From Mycobacterium gordonae (GTDB lineage Bacteria; Actinomycetota; Actinomycetes; Mycobacteriales; Mycobacteriaceae), in NCBI RefSeq assembly GCF_017086405.1, contig NZ_CP070973.1, positions 4,248,739 through 4,312,738 of the forward strand: a DNA stretch of 64,000 bases. The letters run 5' to 3'. A program made the translations under genes and the position numbers. Shown here in pieces: positions 1 to 8,282 of the stretch; the stretch's first letter is position 1; the number at the start of each line of letters is the position of its first letter. The notes below the pieces were generated by a model. The model was given only the letters and a program-made list of their open reading frames with translations, ran no database searches and had not been told where the DNA came from.

Positions 1-1
1 C

Positions 2-2533
2 AACGCAAATACCGGTTTAGCGAACGCGGGCAATATCAACACCGGCATGTTCAACACCGGCGACATGAATAACGGCGCGTTCTACGCCGGCCAGAACCAG
101 GGCAGACTCCATTTCGTCATCACAACGCCCGACATAACTCTTCCGCCCATTGGCATCCCCTCCATCACAGTCCCCGGGTTCAATCTGCCGGCGATATCTC
201 TGCCCTCCCTGTCAATCCCCGCCTTCCAGACACCGGATGACATCTTCGTCGGCGCGTTTGAACTACCGGAATTGACCATTCCGTCGCTGACCATCCCGCC
301 GGTATCGCTCGGCAACATCGCCGTGGACCGCTTCGGCCTGCCCGAGCTGACCATCCCCTCGCTGACCATCCCGCCGGTATCGCTCGGCAACATCGCCGTG
401 GACCGCTTCGGCCTGCCCGAGTTGACCATCCCCTCGCTGACCATCCCGCCGGTATCGCTCGGCAACATCGCCGTCGACGGATTCGGCCTGCCCGACCTCA
501 CCATCCCCTCGCTGACCATCCCGCCGGTATCGCTCGGCAACATCGCCGTCGACGGATTCGGCCTGCCCGACCTCACCATCCCCTCGCTGACCATCCCGCC
601 GGTATCGCTCGGCAACATCGCCGTCGACGGATTCGCACTACCCGAACTCACCATCCCCTCCCTATTCATCCCGCCCGTCACCCTCGGCAACATCGCCGTC
701 GACGGATTCGCACTACCCGAACTCACCATCCCCTCCCTATTCATCCCGCCCGTCACCCTCGGCAACATCGCCGTCGACGGATTCGCACTACCCGAACTCA
801 CCATCCCCTCCCTGCTCATCCCCCCGGTCACCCTCGGCAACATCGCCGTCGACGGATTCGCACTGCCGGCGTTGGAAATTCCTCCGGTTACCATTCCGGA
901 ATGGCAGACTCCCGCAAATATCACTGTCGGCGCCTTCAGCTTGCCCGGAATAACGACACCTGAGATTGACTTCCCATTAATCGGTTTACCCGAAATACTT
1001 ATTCCACCGATCAAAACCCCATTGGTATCGGTGAGCGGATTTCAGCTACCTGATGTAACATTTCCACGTGTCACCGTGCCCTATTTTCAAACACCGTCGG
1101 TAACTTACCCAGGGACAGGTGGTGCTCCCACTCGAATCCTATATATAGATGTTAACGGCGGAGCAATCGGCGATCTGAATTTCTATATCCCGCCCTTGAA
1201 TGTGAATTCATTCTTCTTTGGAACGGAATCGCCAGGGATTATTAGCTCGTTTACTGTTGCTGGCCTACAGATATCCAAGTTTGACCTACCTTTCATCACC
1301 ATTAAGAATCCGGACGGTGACTTTTATGTAATACCGAGCTTGGCGATTGGAGCTTGGGATCTCCCATCTATTCAGATCCCCGCTACCCAAGTTCAAGGTT
1401 TTACGCTCCCGCAGATCACGATACCCGAATTTACAACACCTGGGCTGACCATCCCCGCCATCGGCATCGACCAGTTCTTCCTGCCCCAAATCACCACCCC
1501 CGCCATCGCCACCCCACCACTGACCATCCCCGCCATCGGCATCGACCAGTTCGTCCTGCCCCAAATCACCACCCCCGCCATCGCCACCCCACCACTGACC
1601 ATCCCCGCCATCGGCATCGACCGATTCTTCCTGCCCCAAATCACCACCCCCGCCATCGCCACCCCAGCATTGACCATCCCGCCGATCGGCGTGGGAAGCT
1701 TTGCGCTGCCGGAGATTACGACTCCACCGATCACCACCCCAGCATTGACCATCCCCTCGCTCGGCGTCGGAGGATTCCTCCTACCCGAAATCACCACCCC
1801 ACCCATCACCACCCCAGCACTGACCATCCCCTCGCTCGGCGTCGGAGGATTCCTCCTACCCGAAATCACCACCCCACCCATCACCACCCCACCACTGACC
1901 ATCCCCTCCATCGGCGTCGGAGGATTCCTCCTACCCGAAATCACCACCCCACCCATCACCACCCCACCACTGACCATCCCCTCCATCGGCGTCGGAGGAT
2001 TCCTCCTACCCGAAATCACCACCCCACCCATCACCACCCCACCACTGACCATCCCGCCGATCGGCGTCGGAGGCTTTGCCCTGCCACAGCTTTCAATCCC
2101 GCCGATCACGACCCCACCAATGACCATTCCCCCCATTGGTGTGGGTTCCTTCACCACTCCGCCCCTGACGATTCCCAGCATTACCCTGCCGTCCACCACC
2201 ATCACTGCCTTCGACATTCCGCCGGGGCCAGGATTCTTCAACTCGACCAGCGCTCCCTCATCGGGCTTCTTCAATGCCGGGGCAGGAGGAAACTCGGGTT
2301 ACGGCAACAACGGCTCGGCACTCTCGGGCTGGTCAAACACGAATCCGCTGGGAGCACTCATCTCTGGCTCGGGCTACCAGAACTACGGCGGCAATTTCTC
2401 CGGCTTCTCCAACCTCGGCAGCGGCATCTCGGGCATTGTCAATAAGGGCCTGCTGCCCTTCGCCGTGAACAGCGTTGTCGCCGGGATCGGAAGCGTCGGG
2501 TCCCAACTTTCGGGCCTGTTCCTCCAGAATTAA
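2..2533 (+). CDS. PPE family protein, MPTR-type, 5' end outside the window
   Basis: The reading frame is open from the window edge, so the conserved N-terminal PPE domain lies outside; 843 residues are visible. They start with NTG/NxG pentads typical of MPTR (major polymorphic tandem repeat) PPE proteins. Most of the protein is then a long run of LTIP-x-LTIPP pentads arranged as two arrays of 25-residue repeats, separated by a unique segment at about 865-1440. The last 100 residues return to the glycine/asparagine-rich SGxxNxG style and end in LFLQN. PPE-MPTR proteins are surface or secreted type VII substrates of mostly unknown function. No ESX genes or PE partner are visible here. The regular pentads suggest an elongated beta structure, which is inference. 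Family assignment is firm; function is unknown. Confidence 0.9.
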   Translation, partial: NANTGLANAGNINTGMFNTGDMNNGAFYAGQNQGRLHFVITTPDITLPPIGIPSITVPGFNLPAISLPSLSIPAFQTPDDIFVGAFELPELTIPSLTIPPVSLGNIAVDRFGLPELTIPSLTIPPVSLGNIAVDRFGLPELTIPSLTIPPVSLGNIAVDGFGLPDLTIPSLTIPPVSLGNIAVDGFGLPDLTIPSLTIPPVSLGNIAVDGFALPELTIPSLFIPPVTLGNIAVDGFALPELTIPSLFIPPVTLGNIAVDGFALPELTIPSLLIPPVTLGNIAVDGFALPALEIPPVTIPEWQTPANITVGAFSLPGITTPEIDFPLIGLPEILIPPIKTPLVSVSGFQLPDVTFPRVTVPYFQTPSVTYPGTGGAPTRILYIDVNGGAIGDLNFYIPPLNVNSFFFGTESPGIISSFTVAGLQISKFDLPFITIKNPDGDFYVIPSLAIGAWDLPSIQIPATQVQGFTLPQITIPEFTTPGLTIPAIGIDQFFLPQITTPAIATPPLTIPAIGIDQFVLPQITTPAIATPPLTIPAIGIDRFFLPQITTPAIATPALTIPPIGVGSFALPEITTPPITTPALTIPSLGVGGFLLPEITTPPITTPALTIPSLGVGGFLLPEITTPPITTPPLTIPSIGVGGFLLPEITTPPITTPPLTIPSIGVGGFLLPEITTPPITTPPLTIPPIGVGGFALPQLSIPPITTPPMTIPPIGVGSFTTPPLTIPSITLPSTTITAFDIPPGPGFFNSTSAPSSGFFNAGAGGNSGYGNNGSALSGWSNTNPLGALISGSGYQNYGGNFSGFSNLGSGISGIVNKGLLPFAVNSVVAGIGSVGSQLSGLFLQN
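263..862 (+). repeat. Tandem array of eight 75-bp units inside the PPE gene
   Basis: The segment CTCGGCAACATCG recurs every 75 bases (308, 383, 458, 533, 608, 683, 758, 833). Each unit encodes 25 residues of the form LPELTIPSLTIPPVSLGNIAVDxFx. Neighbouring units are nearly identical at DNA level, including synonymous positions, which suggests recent duplication or gene conversion. Two sub-types are visible: early units carry SLTIPPVSL and the last three carry SLFIPPVTL or SLLIPPVTL. Confidence 0.92.
1445..2159 (+). repeat. Second tandem array of nine to ten 75-bp units inside the PPE gene
   Basis: Units begin with CTGACCATCCC (or TTG/ATG variants) at 1445, 1520, 1595, 1670, 1745, 1820, 1895, 1970, 2045 and 2120; the last is partial. 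Each encodes 25 residues, first as LTIPAIGIDQFFLPQITTPAIATPP and later as LTIPSIGVGGFLLPEITTPPITTPP. The units at 1895 and 1970 look identical base for base. The period matches the first array but the consensus differs. Confidence 0.92.
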
Positions 2534-2842
2534 GGTGCCTCGACCTGGTGCCGAGGGTAGATGCCATGAATCGGACGGCCACCTAGCCGAGTAGCCACCA
2601 AAGGCGGCTGAGGAGAAGCGGCTAAGGCATTGAGATGCCAAGGATTTCGATCTGCGCCTCCGATCATCTTCGCCGAGCCCAAGGGCAGCAGCCAAACGAC
2701 CTGCTTACCACGGTGCACGGGAACTCAGCCAATGCGCAACGCCGCAACCGTGGTGAAGGTGAGCGGGTATCGTGCTGCGCTGCGTCGCAGATTCCAGGTC
2801 AAAGTCCAAGTGCAGGAAGGGCAGTCTTCCACCCCGCGGATA
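2534..2842. other. No gene recognised between the PPE gene and the insertion-sequence remnants
   Basis: Short open frames here have no recognisable motif or convincing ribosome binding site. The stretch is presumably decayed sequence between the PPE stop codon and the transposase fragments. Confidence 0.5.
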
Positions 2843-2947
2843 TCACTGCGCCAGCAGTTCGCGCAGCACATCGGAGTGGGTCGTGGTGAGTCGTTCGGCC
2901 AGCAGTGCGGGCGGGTCGATAATCGCGGGCAGCGGTCATCGCGTCGA
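2843..2947 (-). pseudogene. Scrap of an IS256-type transposase N-terminus
   Basis: On the minus strand a short frame reads IIDPPALLAERLTTTHSDVLREL and then stops after LLAQ. This resembles the usual IS256-family opening (for example the IS1081 form with IDTEQLLADQLAQASPDLL). An ATG in another frame (MTAA) sits just upstream, so one frameshift would restore a normal N-terminus. The rest of the transposase is absent. The similarity is short, so the call is tentative. Confidence 0.4.
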
Positions 2948-3000
2948 TTCGTTTGCGCGAGTGACTTTGGTCGGTGTCTCGGAGGACGCTTCTATGTGTG

Positions 3001-3536
3001 TCAATGCGCGACTGAGGCGTTGCGGGCGCGGAAGAGTTCGCGAGCGGTATTGCGCTTGAGGGCCCGGCGGATCTCTGCGTCGGATTTGCCTCGTGCTCGA
3101 CCTGCAGCAATGTAGGCGTGGGTGCGTGGGCATATCCGCCACCGGGTCAACACGACGTCGTGCAATGCTCGCTTGAGATGATGCCTGGGGCAACGCTTCG
3201 CCAAGCCTGTTGATCTGGGCAGTCCGGGCGACGGACCTATCACACCGCGCTCCGAGAAGAATGCGGATGGCTTCACGATCACCATCACTGCACGGCAACG
3301 GCTTTCGGTAGCAACCACCTGCAGCACCTCAAGCGCGGCAAGGCGTGCATCGATAGGATCGGACTTTCCGCGGCGGCGCTGACGCCGGCGGGGCACTCGA
3401 CTTCCACGACGGCCAAACCGGCGCTGTCGATTGCACGAGCCAGACCGATTCTTTGACGGCGAGTGCCCTCAAGTCGCACGACGACGCGAGGACCCGGCGC
3501 CCTTTCAGGAAAGCGCGCCACAACGCCGCAGGGCAC
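3001..3536 (-). pseudogene. Degenerate IS110-family transposase remnant
   Basis: Pieces of an IS110-type transposase lie in different minus-strand frames. Near 3494-3415 one frame reads VRLEGTRRQRIGLARAI then AVVEVECP. A shift leads into RRRGKSDPIDARLAALEVLQ (about 3396-3310), the family's hinge after the DEDD domain. Another frame carries REAIRILLGARCDRSVARTA. The C-terminal domain follows as RALHDVVLTRWRICPRTHAY and AEIRRALKRNTARELFR, ending at 3001. About half of a normal 350-400 residue protein is missing from the middle and there are at least two frameshifts, so it cannot be functional. It abuts the broken IS256-type gene to its right. Confidence 0.75.
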
Positions 3537-4551
3537 ACGGATTGTTCAGCCAGATCTGCCGCCAGAGCTGATCGGGAAAAGCGGTATAGCCGAGCAGTTC
3601 TTCTCGGGCCGCCTCAAAGTGTTTTGCCGCCTCCGGCAGCGCCTCACTGAGTATGTCGAAGACCCGGTCATATTGAGCCGCAACAGAGTCAACGTCGGGC
3701 TGATCGAAGATCGACTTTACGAGCTGGCGGACTCTTGACCAGCAACTGGTCGGAGTGATCGCCATCAGCTCGGTGATGTAATGCGTGGTGCATCGTTGCC
3801 AGGTCGCTTCCGGCATGGTGGCGTCGATGGCTGCGATCAGGTCGGCGTCGTAGTGCCCGGTCACCAGAGCCACTCCGGATAGTCCGCGGGCGCCCAGATT
3901 GCGGAAGAAGGTCAGCCAGCGATCCTGGTTCTCGGCGGAGCACATGTACGCGCCGAGGATCTCGCTGTAGCCCTTGGCATTCAATCCGGTCGCGATCAGC
4001 AACTGCACATGGCTGATTCGACCTTGCCGGTGCACGCTGAGCGTCAACGCGTCGACGGCGACAAACCGGTATGGACCGCTGTCCAGCGCCTTGTTGCGGA
4101 GAGCGTCGACAGATTGCTCCAGCTTGTCGGCCACAGCTGCTATCTGAGATGTCGATAGGCTCTCTAGACCAAGGGATTCGACCAGTGCTGTTATCCGCTG
4201 CCTGGATACGCCCAACAGATAACATGTGATCGCCGCATTCGTGATTGCGTTCTCCGCGCGCTGACCAGGACCCAAGATCCATTGGGGAAAGTAGCTGCCG
4301 AAGCGCAATTTGGGGATTGCGAGGTCAATCTTGCCGGCTCGGGTCATCAGAGCACGCCTCCGATAGCCGTTACGACTGTTAGCCCGCCGTCGACTGCGTT
4401 TACGGTAGTCGGCGCTGCACACTGCATCAGCCTCAGCGCTCATCAAGGTGTGAATGAACGTCGACTGCAGCTCACGTATCAACCGGGGGCTGGCTGCGGC
4501 GACCTGGTCGGCCACCAACTTCATGCCATCGATAGGGGGGCGGTTCTTCAT
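3505..4551 (-). pseudogene. IS256-family (IS1081-like) transposase, C-terminally truncated
   Basis: A mutator-type transposase close to M. tuberculosis IS1081. The start chosen is ATG 4551, preceded by AAGGAGGTC at good spacing, and it aligns with the IS1081 N-terminus; a longer frame reaches 4671. Recognisable blocks are ADQVAAASPRLIRELQ, IAIPKLRFGSYFP and FVAVDALTL (first catalytic Asp). Where IS1081 has VTSDAHAGL, this protein reads VTGHYDADL, so the second catalytic Asp position is His. Similarity ends at QIWLNNP (about 3538). The following residues belong to the neighbouring IS110 remnant, so the ER-x-N-x-E segment with the catalytic Glu is missing. The 348-residue product compares with about 415 for IS1081. 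Certainly inactive. No terminal inverted repeats or target duplication could be delimited. Confidence 0.85.
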
Positions 4552-5154
4552 CGCGTAGACCTCCTTGAGTCGACTCGCCAGTCGTCGGGCCAGTGGCCGC
4601 GCAGGCTTCACCGTCCGCTGCGCGGCAGAGTCCTGGCACAGCGAATCGCGAAGAGCTGCTTGATGATTCACAAATTGACCGATGGCGCATTGTCACGTCG
4701 CTGCAACACTGCAGTGCGGTGACGGGGACTGTCGTCGCGCGGGCAGTCGCGAGCCGAGACCCGCTTCGGCCCCGGCGCGTGTCCGCTCTAGCGACGCCAG
4801 GCGCACGCTGTATTCACCGGGAAGGCGGCTGCTGAGGGGATCCCCCGCCTGCGGTGTTCCTATTGAATAAACGCTGAGTTAAGTATGGATCTCGCAGCGG
4901 CGAGCGCCATCGGCCATAGCGCGTAGATTGCCCGCTACGGTGTCGTAGATTTTCCAGCCCAGATATAAGCGGTGTCTTCCAGCCTGGCGCGCAGATATTC
5001 TGCTGCCGGCACGCCGCACTATGGCGGGTATACCCCGGTGCAGCTCGGCACCGGCGAAGACACGGCAATGGTCAGCCTGTGCTCGTCGTCCGCGGCAGAT
5101 CGTGCCCGTCCTACCAGTGAGTCTGAGTCTCACTTCTGAGTTTCGGACGGAGAC
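4552..5154. other. Non-coding stretch between transposase remnant and pbpB
   Basis: About 600 bases without a recognisable gene. The part next to 4551 is presumably the upstream end of the IS256-type element, but no inverted repeat was identified. Short minus-strand frames at 4814-5133 show no known motif and no clear ribosome binding site. It lies downstream of pbpB, where H37Rv carries a PE_PGRS gene; no PE_PGRS signature (GGAGG repeats) is seen here. Confidence 0.5.
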
Positions 5155-7146
5155 CTAGCTGGCTTGCAGGGTCAACGGCGGTCCCGGGTCGGGCGAGAGC
5201 GGCACGTTCGCCCGCTGCATCAGCCACCCCGCGATGTTGTGGAACAGCGGCGCCGCGGAGTGCCCCGGGGTCCCGTCGGCGTTGCGTTGCGGGTTGTCCA
5301 TCATGATGCCGATGACGTAGCGGGGATTGTCGACCGTTGCCATGCCGGCGAAGGTGATCCAGTAGACGTCGTCGAAGTAGCAGCCGCAGCCGGGGTTGAT
5401 CTGTTGGGCGGTGCCGGTCTTGCCGGCCATCTGATAACCCGGCACCGCGGCCGCGGGACCGGTGCCCTGCTGGTAACCCATCGGGTCCTGCTGCACCACA
5501 GCGCGTAGCATCTGGCGCACGGTCTGGGCGGTCTGTGCCGACACCACCCGGACGCCTTCCGGCCGCGCTTCCTCAGTGCGCGAGCCGTCGGCCGCGATAG
5601 TGGCCTTGAGGATCCGCGGCGGGATCCGCACGCCGTCGTTGGCAATGGCCTGATACATGCCGGCCATCTGCAGCAGTGTCATCGAAATACCCTGCCCAAT
5701 AGGCAGATTGGAGAAAGTACTGCCCGACCACTGGTCGATCGGGGGTACCAGCCCGGCGCTTTCACCGGGCAACCCGACGCCGGTGCGCTGGCCCAGCCCG
5801 AACTTGCGGACCATGTCGTAAAAGCGTTCGGGGCCCACTCGCTGCGCCAGCATCAGCGTCCCGACGTTCGAGGACTTCCCGAAGACGCCGGTGGTGGTGT
5901 AGGGCATCACGCCGTGCTCCCACGCGTCGTGCACGGTGACACCACCCATGGAGATGGTCCCCGGTACCTGCAGCACCTCGTCGGGGTTGGACAGTCCGTA
6001 CTCGATGACCGAGGACGCGGTGATGATCTTGTTGACCGAGCCAGGTTCGAACGGCGAGGACACCGGCAGGTTACCCAATTGCCGGTCGCCTTGACGCCCG
6101 ATGTCCTGCGAGGGGTCGAAGGTGTTGTCGTTGGCCATCGCCAGGACTTCACCGGTCTTGGCATCGAGCACCACCGCCGAAACGGTGTGTGCTCCCGAGA
6201 CGTTCTTGGCCTGCTGCACCTGCTGCTGGACGTAGAACTGGATGTCGTCGTCCAGGGTGAGCTGGACGGTGGAACCGTGCACGGCCTTGTGCCGGTTGCG
6301 GTAGCTGCCGGGAATGACGACACCGTCGGAGCCACGGTCGTAGGTGACCGAACCATCGGTGCCGGCCAGCATGGCGTCCAGGGAGTCCTCGAGGCCCAGC
6401 AATCCGTGGCCGTCCCAGTCGATACCGCCGACGATGTTGGCCGCCAAGGCGCCGCCCGGGTACTGCCGCAGGTCTTGGCGTTCCGAGCCCACTTCGGGAT
6501 ACTTTGCCGAAATAGCATGGGCAACAGCGGGTTCGACGTTTCGAGCCAGGTACACGAACGAGTCGTTACTCTGCAGCTTCTTGAGCAGTGTGGCGGCGTC
6601 CGGCTTGTTGTTCAGCTTGCCGGCAACGTCTTTGGCCATGTCCTTGAGCCGCTGGTCCGGATCGGGAGCGCTCGGGGTCTTCTTCCTGGCCTCTTCGAGT
6701 TGCTGTCGAATCCGTTTGGGCTGAAACGTCAACGCACGCGCCTCGATGGTGAACGCGAGCCGGTCGTTGTGGCGATCGATGATCGAGCCACGGACGGCCC
6801 TTTCCACGTCGGTGACCTTGAGTTGGCCGGCCGCCTGCGCGTTGAGTTGCGAGGCGTTGGACACCTGCAGATAGAACAGCTGGGTAATGGCCACCAGCAT
6901 TAAGACCAAGATGACCGCGTTGCCCGCCCGATGCCGGAAGACGAACGACGCACCGCTGCTGGCCACTTCCACCACGTGGCGGGTGCGCCGCTCTTTGGCC
7001 GAGTGCGCCGTCTCCGGTCGCGCGGCGCCGCGGGACTTGTCGGCTTCTCGGGGTTTCCGGCCTGGCTTCGGTTCGGGCACCTGTTCGCCGCGCGGCCGAC
7101 GGGGACCGCGCTCCGGGCTGCCCCGCCTCGAGTCGCCGCGACTCAT
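5155..7146 (-). CDS. pbpB: Penicillin-binding protein 3 (FtsI-type septal transpeptidase)
   Basis: Class B penicillin-binding protein that crosslinks septal peptidoglycan with FtsW during division. 663 residues, matching Rv2163c. A basic cytoplasmic tail (about 75 residues, many Arg/Lys/Pro) is followed by one membrane helix (NAVILVLMLVAITQLFYLQV), then the periplasmic dimerisation domain. The transpeptidase domain shows the active-site SxxK (PGSVNK, Ser near residue 370), the SxN motif (KSSNVG) and KTGTAQ. The gene overlaps the upstream FtsL-like gene by four bases, as expected for translational coupling in the dcw cluster. Downstream the cluster is interrupted by transposase remnants. Confidence 0.97.
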   Translation of the reverse strand: MSRGDSRRGSPERGPRRPRGEQVPEPKPGRKPREADKSRGAARPETAHSAKERRTRHVVEVASSGASFVFRHRAGNAVILVLMLVAITQLFYLQVSNASQLNAQAAGQLKVTDVERAVRGSIIDRHNDRLAFTIEARALTFQPKRIRQQLEEARKKTPSAPDPDQRLKDMAKDVAGKLNNKPDAATLLKKLQSNDSFVYLARNVEPAVAHAISAKYPEVGSERQDLRQYPGGALAANIVGGIDWDGHGLLGLEDSLDAMLAGTDGSVTYDRGSDGVVIPGSYRNRHKAVHGSTVQLTLDDDIQFYVQQQVQQAKNVSGAHTVSAVVLDAKTGEVLAMANDNTFDPSQDIGRQGDRQLGNLPVSSPFEPGSVNKIITASSVIEYGLSNPDEVLQVPGTISMGGVTVHDAWEHGVMPYTTTGVFGKSSNVGTLMLAQRVGPERFYDMVRKFGLGQRTGVGLPGESAGLVPPIDQWSGSTFSNLPIGQGISMTLLQMAGMYQAIANDGVRIPPRILKATIAADGSRTEEARPEGVRVVSAQTAQTVRQMLRAVVQQDPMGYQQGTGPAAAVPGYQMAGKTGTAQQINPGCGCYFDDVYWITFAGMATVDNPRYVIGIMMDNPQRNADGTPGHSAAPLFHNIAGWLMQRANVPLSPDPGPPLTLQAS

Positions 7147-8282
7147 CGCGGTATCCCGGGTATCGTCACCGCCGGCGGGGCGACGGGTGCGACCTGTCCC
7201 GTATTGACCGGCGGCAGATCATCGTGAAAAGGGTTCGGTACGGCTGCCGGTGCTGGTGACGTCGGCAGCTGGGCCGGCCCCTGACCGGGATACGTCAACA
7301 ACGGTCCGTGCACATCCGGCTGCTGTCCTGGCACCTGGCCCGGCAGCTGCCCTGGCACCTGGCCAGGCACCGTCTGCAGCTGACCCGGGACGGCAGGGAC
7401 TTGACCCGGCGCCGTGGGGACCTGACCCGGCACCGGAGCTTGCAGGTTGGGATTCACCGTCGCCGAACCGTCGGGCCCACGCAACAGCACCTGCGGGCCC
7501 AGCCGGCCCGGCTGCGCGGGGTCAGCGGGAGGCGGCAGCACCCGCACCGCCACCTCCGGTGGAGTCACCGCCGGCTTCGGCGGCGCGGGGGGTGCCTCGT
7601 CGGGCAACTTGGCGTTCAGCGGTGGCGGCTGGATACCGTCCGCCGGTTTCGGTGTCCCCACCACCACCCAGTTGCCGTCAGGCGCCTGGACCAGGTGGGC
7701 GGTGTCCCTAGTGGGGATCATCCCCTGCTTGCGGGCCGCCTCGGCCAGCGCGGGCGCCGACTCCGCCTCCCGCACGTCGCGTTCCAGGGCCTCTTTCTGT
7801 TGCTGCAGCATGCGGGTCCGCTCGCGGGCATCGCTCAACTTGTAGGAACGCTCGGCGGCGTCGGTGGACAACCACAACGTCAGACCCAGCCCGATTCCGA
7901 GCGCTCCGATGACCAGCACGACGAACGGGATCCGGCTCAGCAGGGTGTGCGGCCGCAGGTCGATCTCGCTGATTCTGGTGGCCAGCCGCTCAGTGAGCTT
8001 GGGCCGAATCACCTTGGGCGCTTTGGCTTTGCGAGCCTTCGCGCGAGCCTTCGCCTGACTGGTGTTCTTGGCGCGGGCCGGCCGGTCGACGGGTCGGGTC
8101 ATCGGGTTGGTCTGCGGACCCGACCGCGGCAACCTCGCCTCGCGAGCGGGGGTTGCCGGCTTGGCCGAGCGCCCCCGGGCCCGCCGTGCCGATGCGTCCA
8201 CGGCACCGGGACGGGCGGCACCGGCACGCCGGCCGCGACGCTCGCTCTCGCGGCGCTTCGTCACCTCGCGCTTTGCACTCAT
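7143..8282 (-). CDS. FtsL-like proline-rich membrane protein of the division cluster (Rv2164c type)
   Basis: 379 residues with a very basic, Arg/Lys/Ala-rich cytoplasmic N-terminus (about 110 residues) and one membrane helix at about 119-138 (FVVLVIGALGIGLGLTLWL). A short coiled-coil-like stretch follows (RERTRMLQQQKEALERDVREAE), then a long Pro/Gly/Gln-rich extracytoplasmic tail with PGQVPG repeats. Topology, the coiled coil and the position between rsmH and pbpB are those of FtsL in other bacteria, so a divisome scaffold role is inferred. The proline-rich tail is an actinobacterial addition. Four-base overlaps with both neighbours indicate an operon. Matches Rv2164c. Confidence 0.88.
   Translation of the reverse strand: MSAKREVTKRRESERRGRRAGAARPGAVDASARRARGRSAKPATPAREARLPRSGPQTNPMTRPVDRPARAKNTSQAKARAKARKAKAPKVIRPKLTERLATRISEIDLRPHTLLSRIPFVVLVIGALGIGLGLTLWLSTDAAERSYKLSDARERTRMLQQQKEALERDVREAESAPALAEAARKQGMIPTRDTAHLVQAPDGNWVVVGTPKPADGIQPPPLNAKLPDEAPPAPPKPAVTPPEVAVRVLPPPADPAQPGRLGPQVLLRGPDGSATVNPNLQAPVPGQVPTAPGQVPAVPGQLQTVPGQVPGQLPGQVPGQQPDVHGPLLTYPGQGPAQLPTSPAPAAVPNPFHDDLPPVNTGQVAPVAPPAVTIPGIPR

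Noticed and set aside
263..2159. Possible CRISPR-like array from regularly spaced repeats
   Set aside because: Units are contiguous 75-bp coding repeats with no unique spacers, and they encode in-frame LTIP pentads.
82..2274. Long minus-strand open frames (310 and 293 codons) opposite the PPE repeats
   Set aside because: They are antisense shadows created by the 75-bp repeat periodicity and GC bias; no ribosome binding site or known motif.
2630..3115. Plus-strand frames of 84-161 codons in the transposase graveyard
   Set aside because: Opposite strand to recognisable IS110 and IS256 fragments; no homology or ribosome binding site seen.
4814..5133. Minus-strand frames of 84 codons downstream of pbpB
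   Set aside because: No motif, no ribosome binding site and overlapping each other; likely non-coding.
5914..6903. 329-codon plus-strand frame opposite pbpB
   Set aside because: Lies wholly antisense to a firmly identified gene; composition typical of third-position GC bias.
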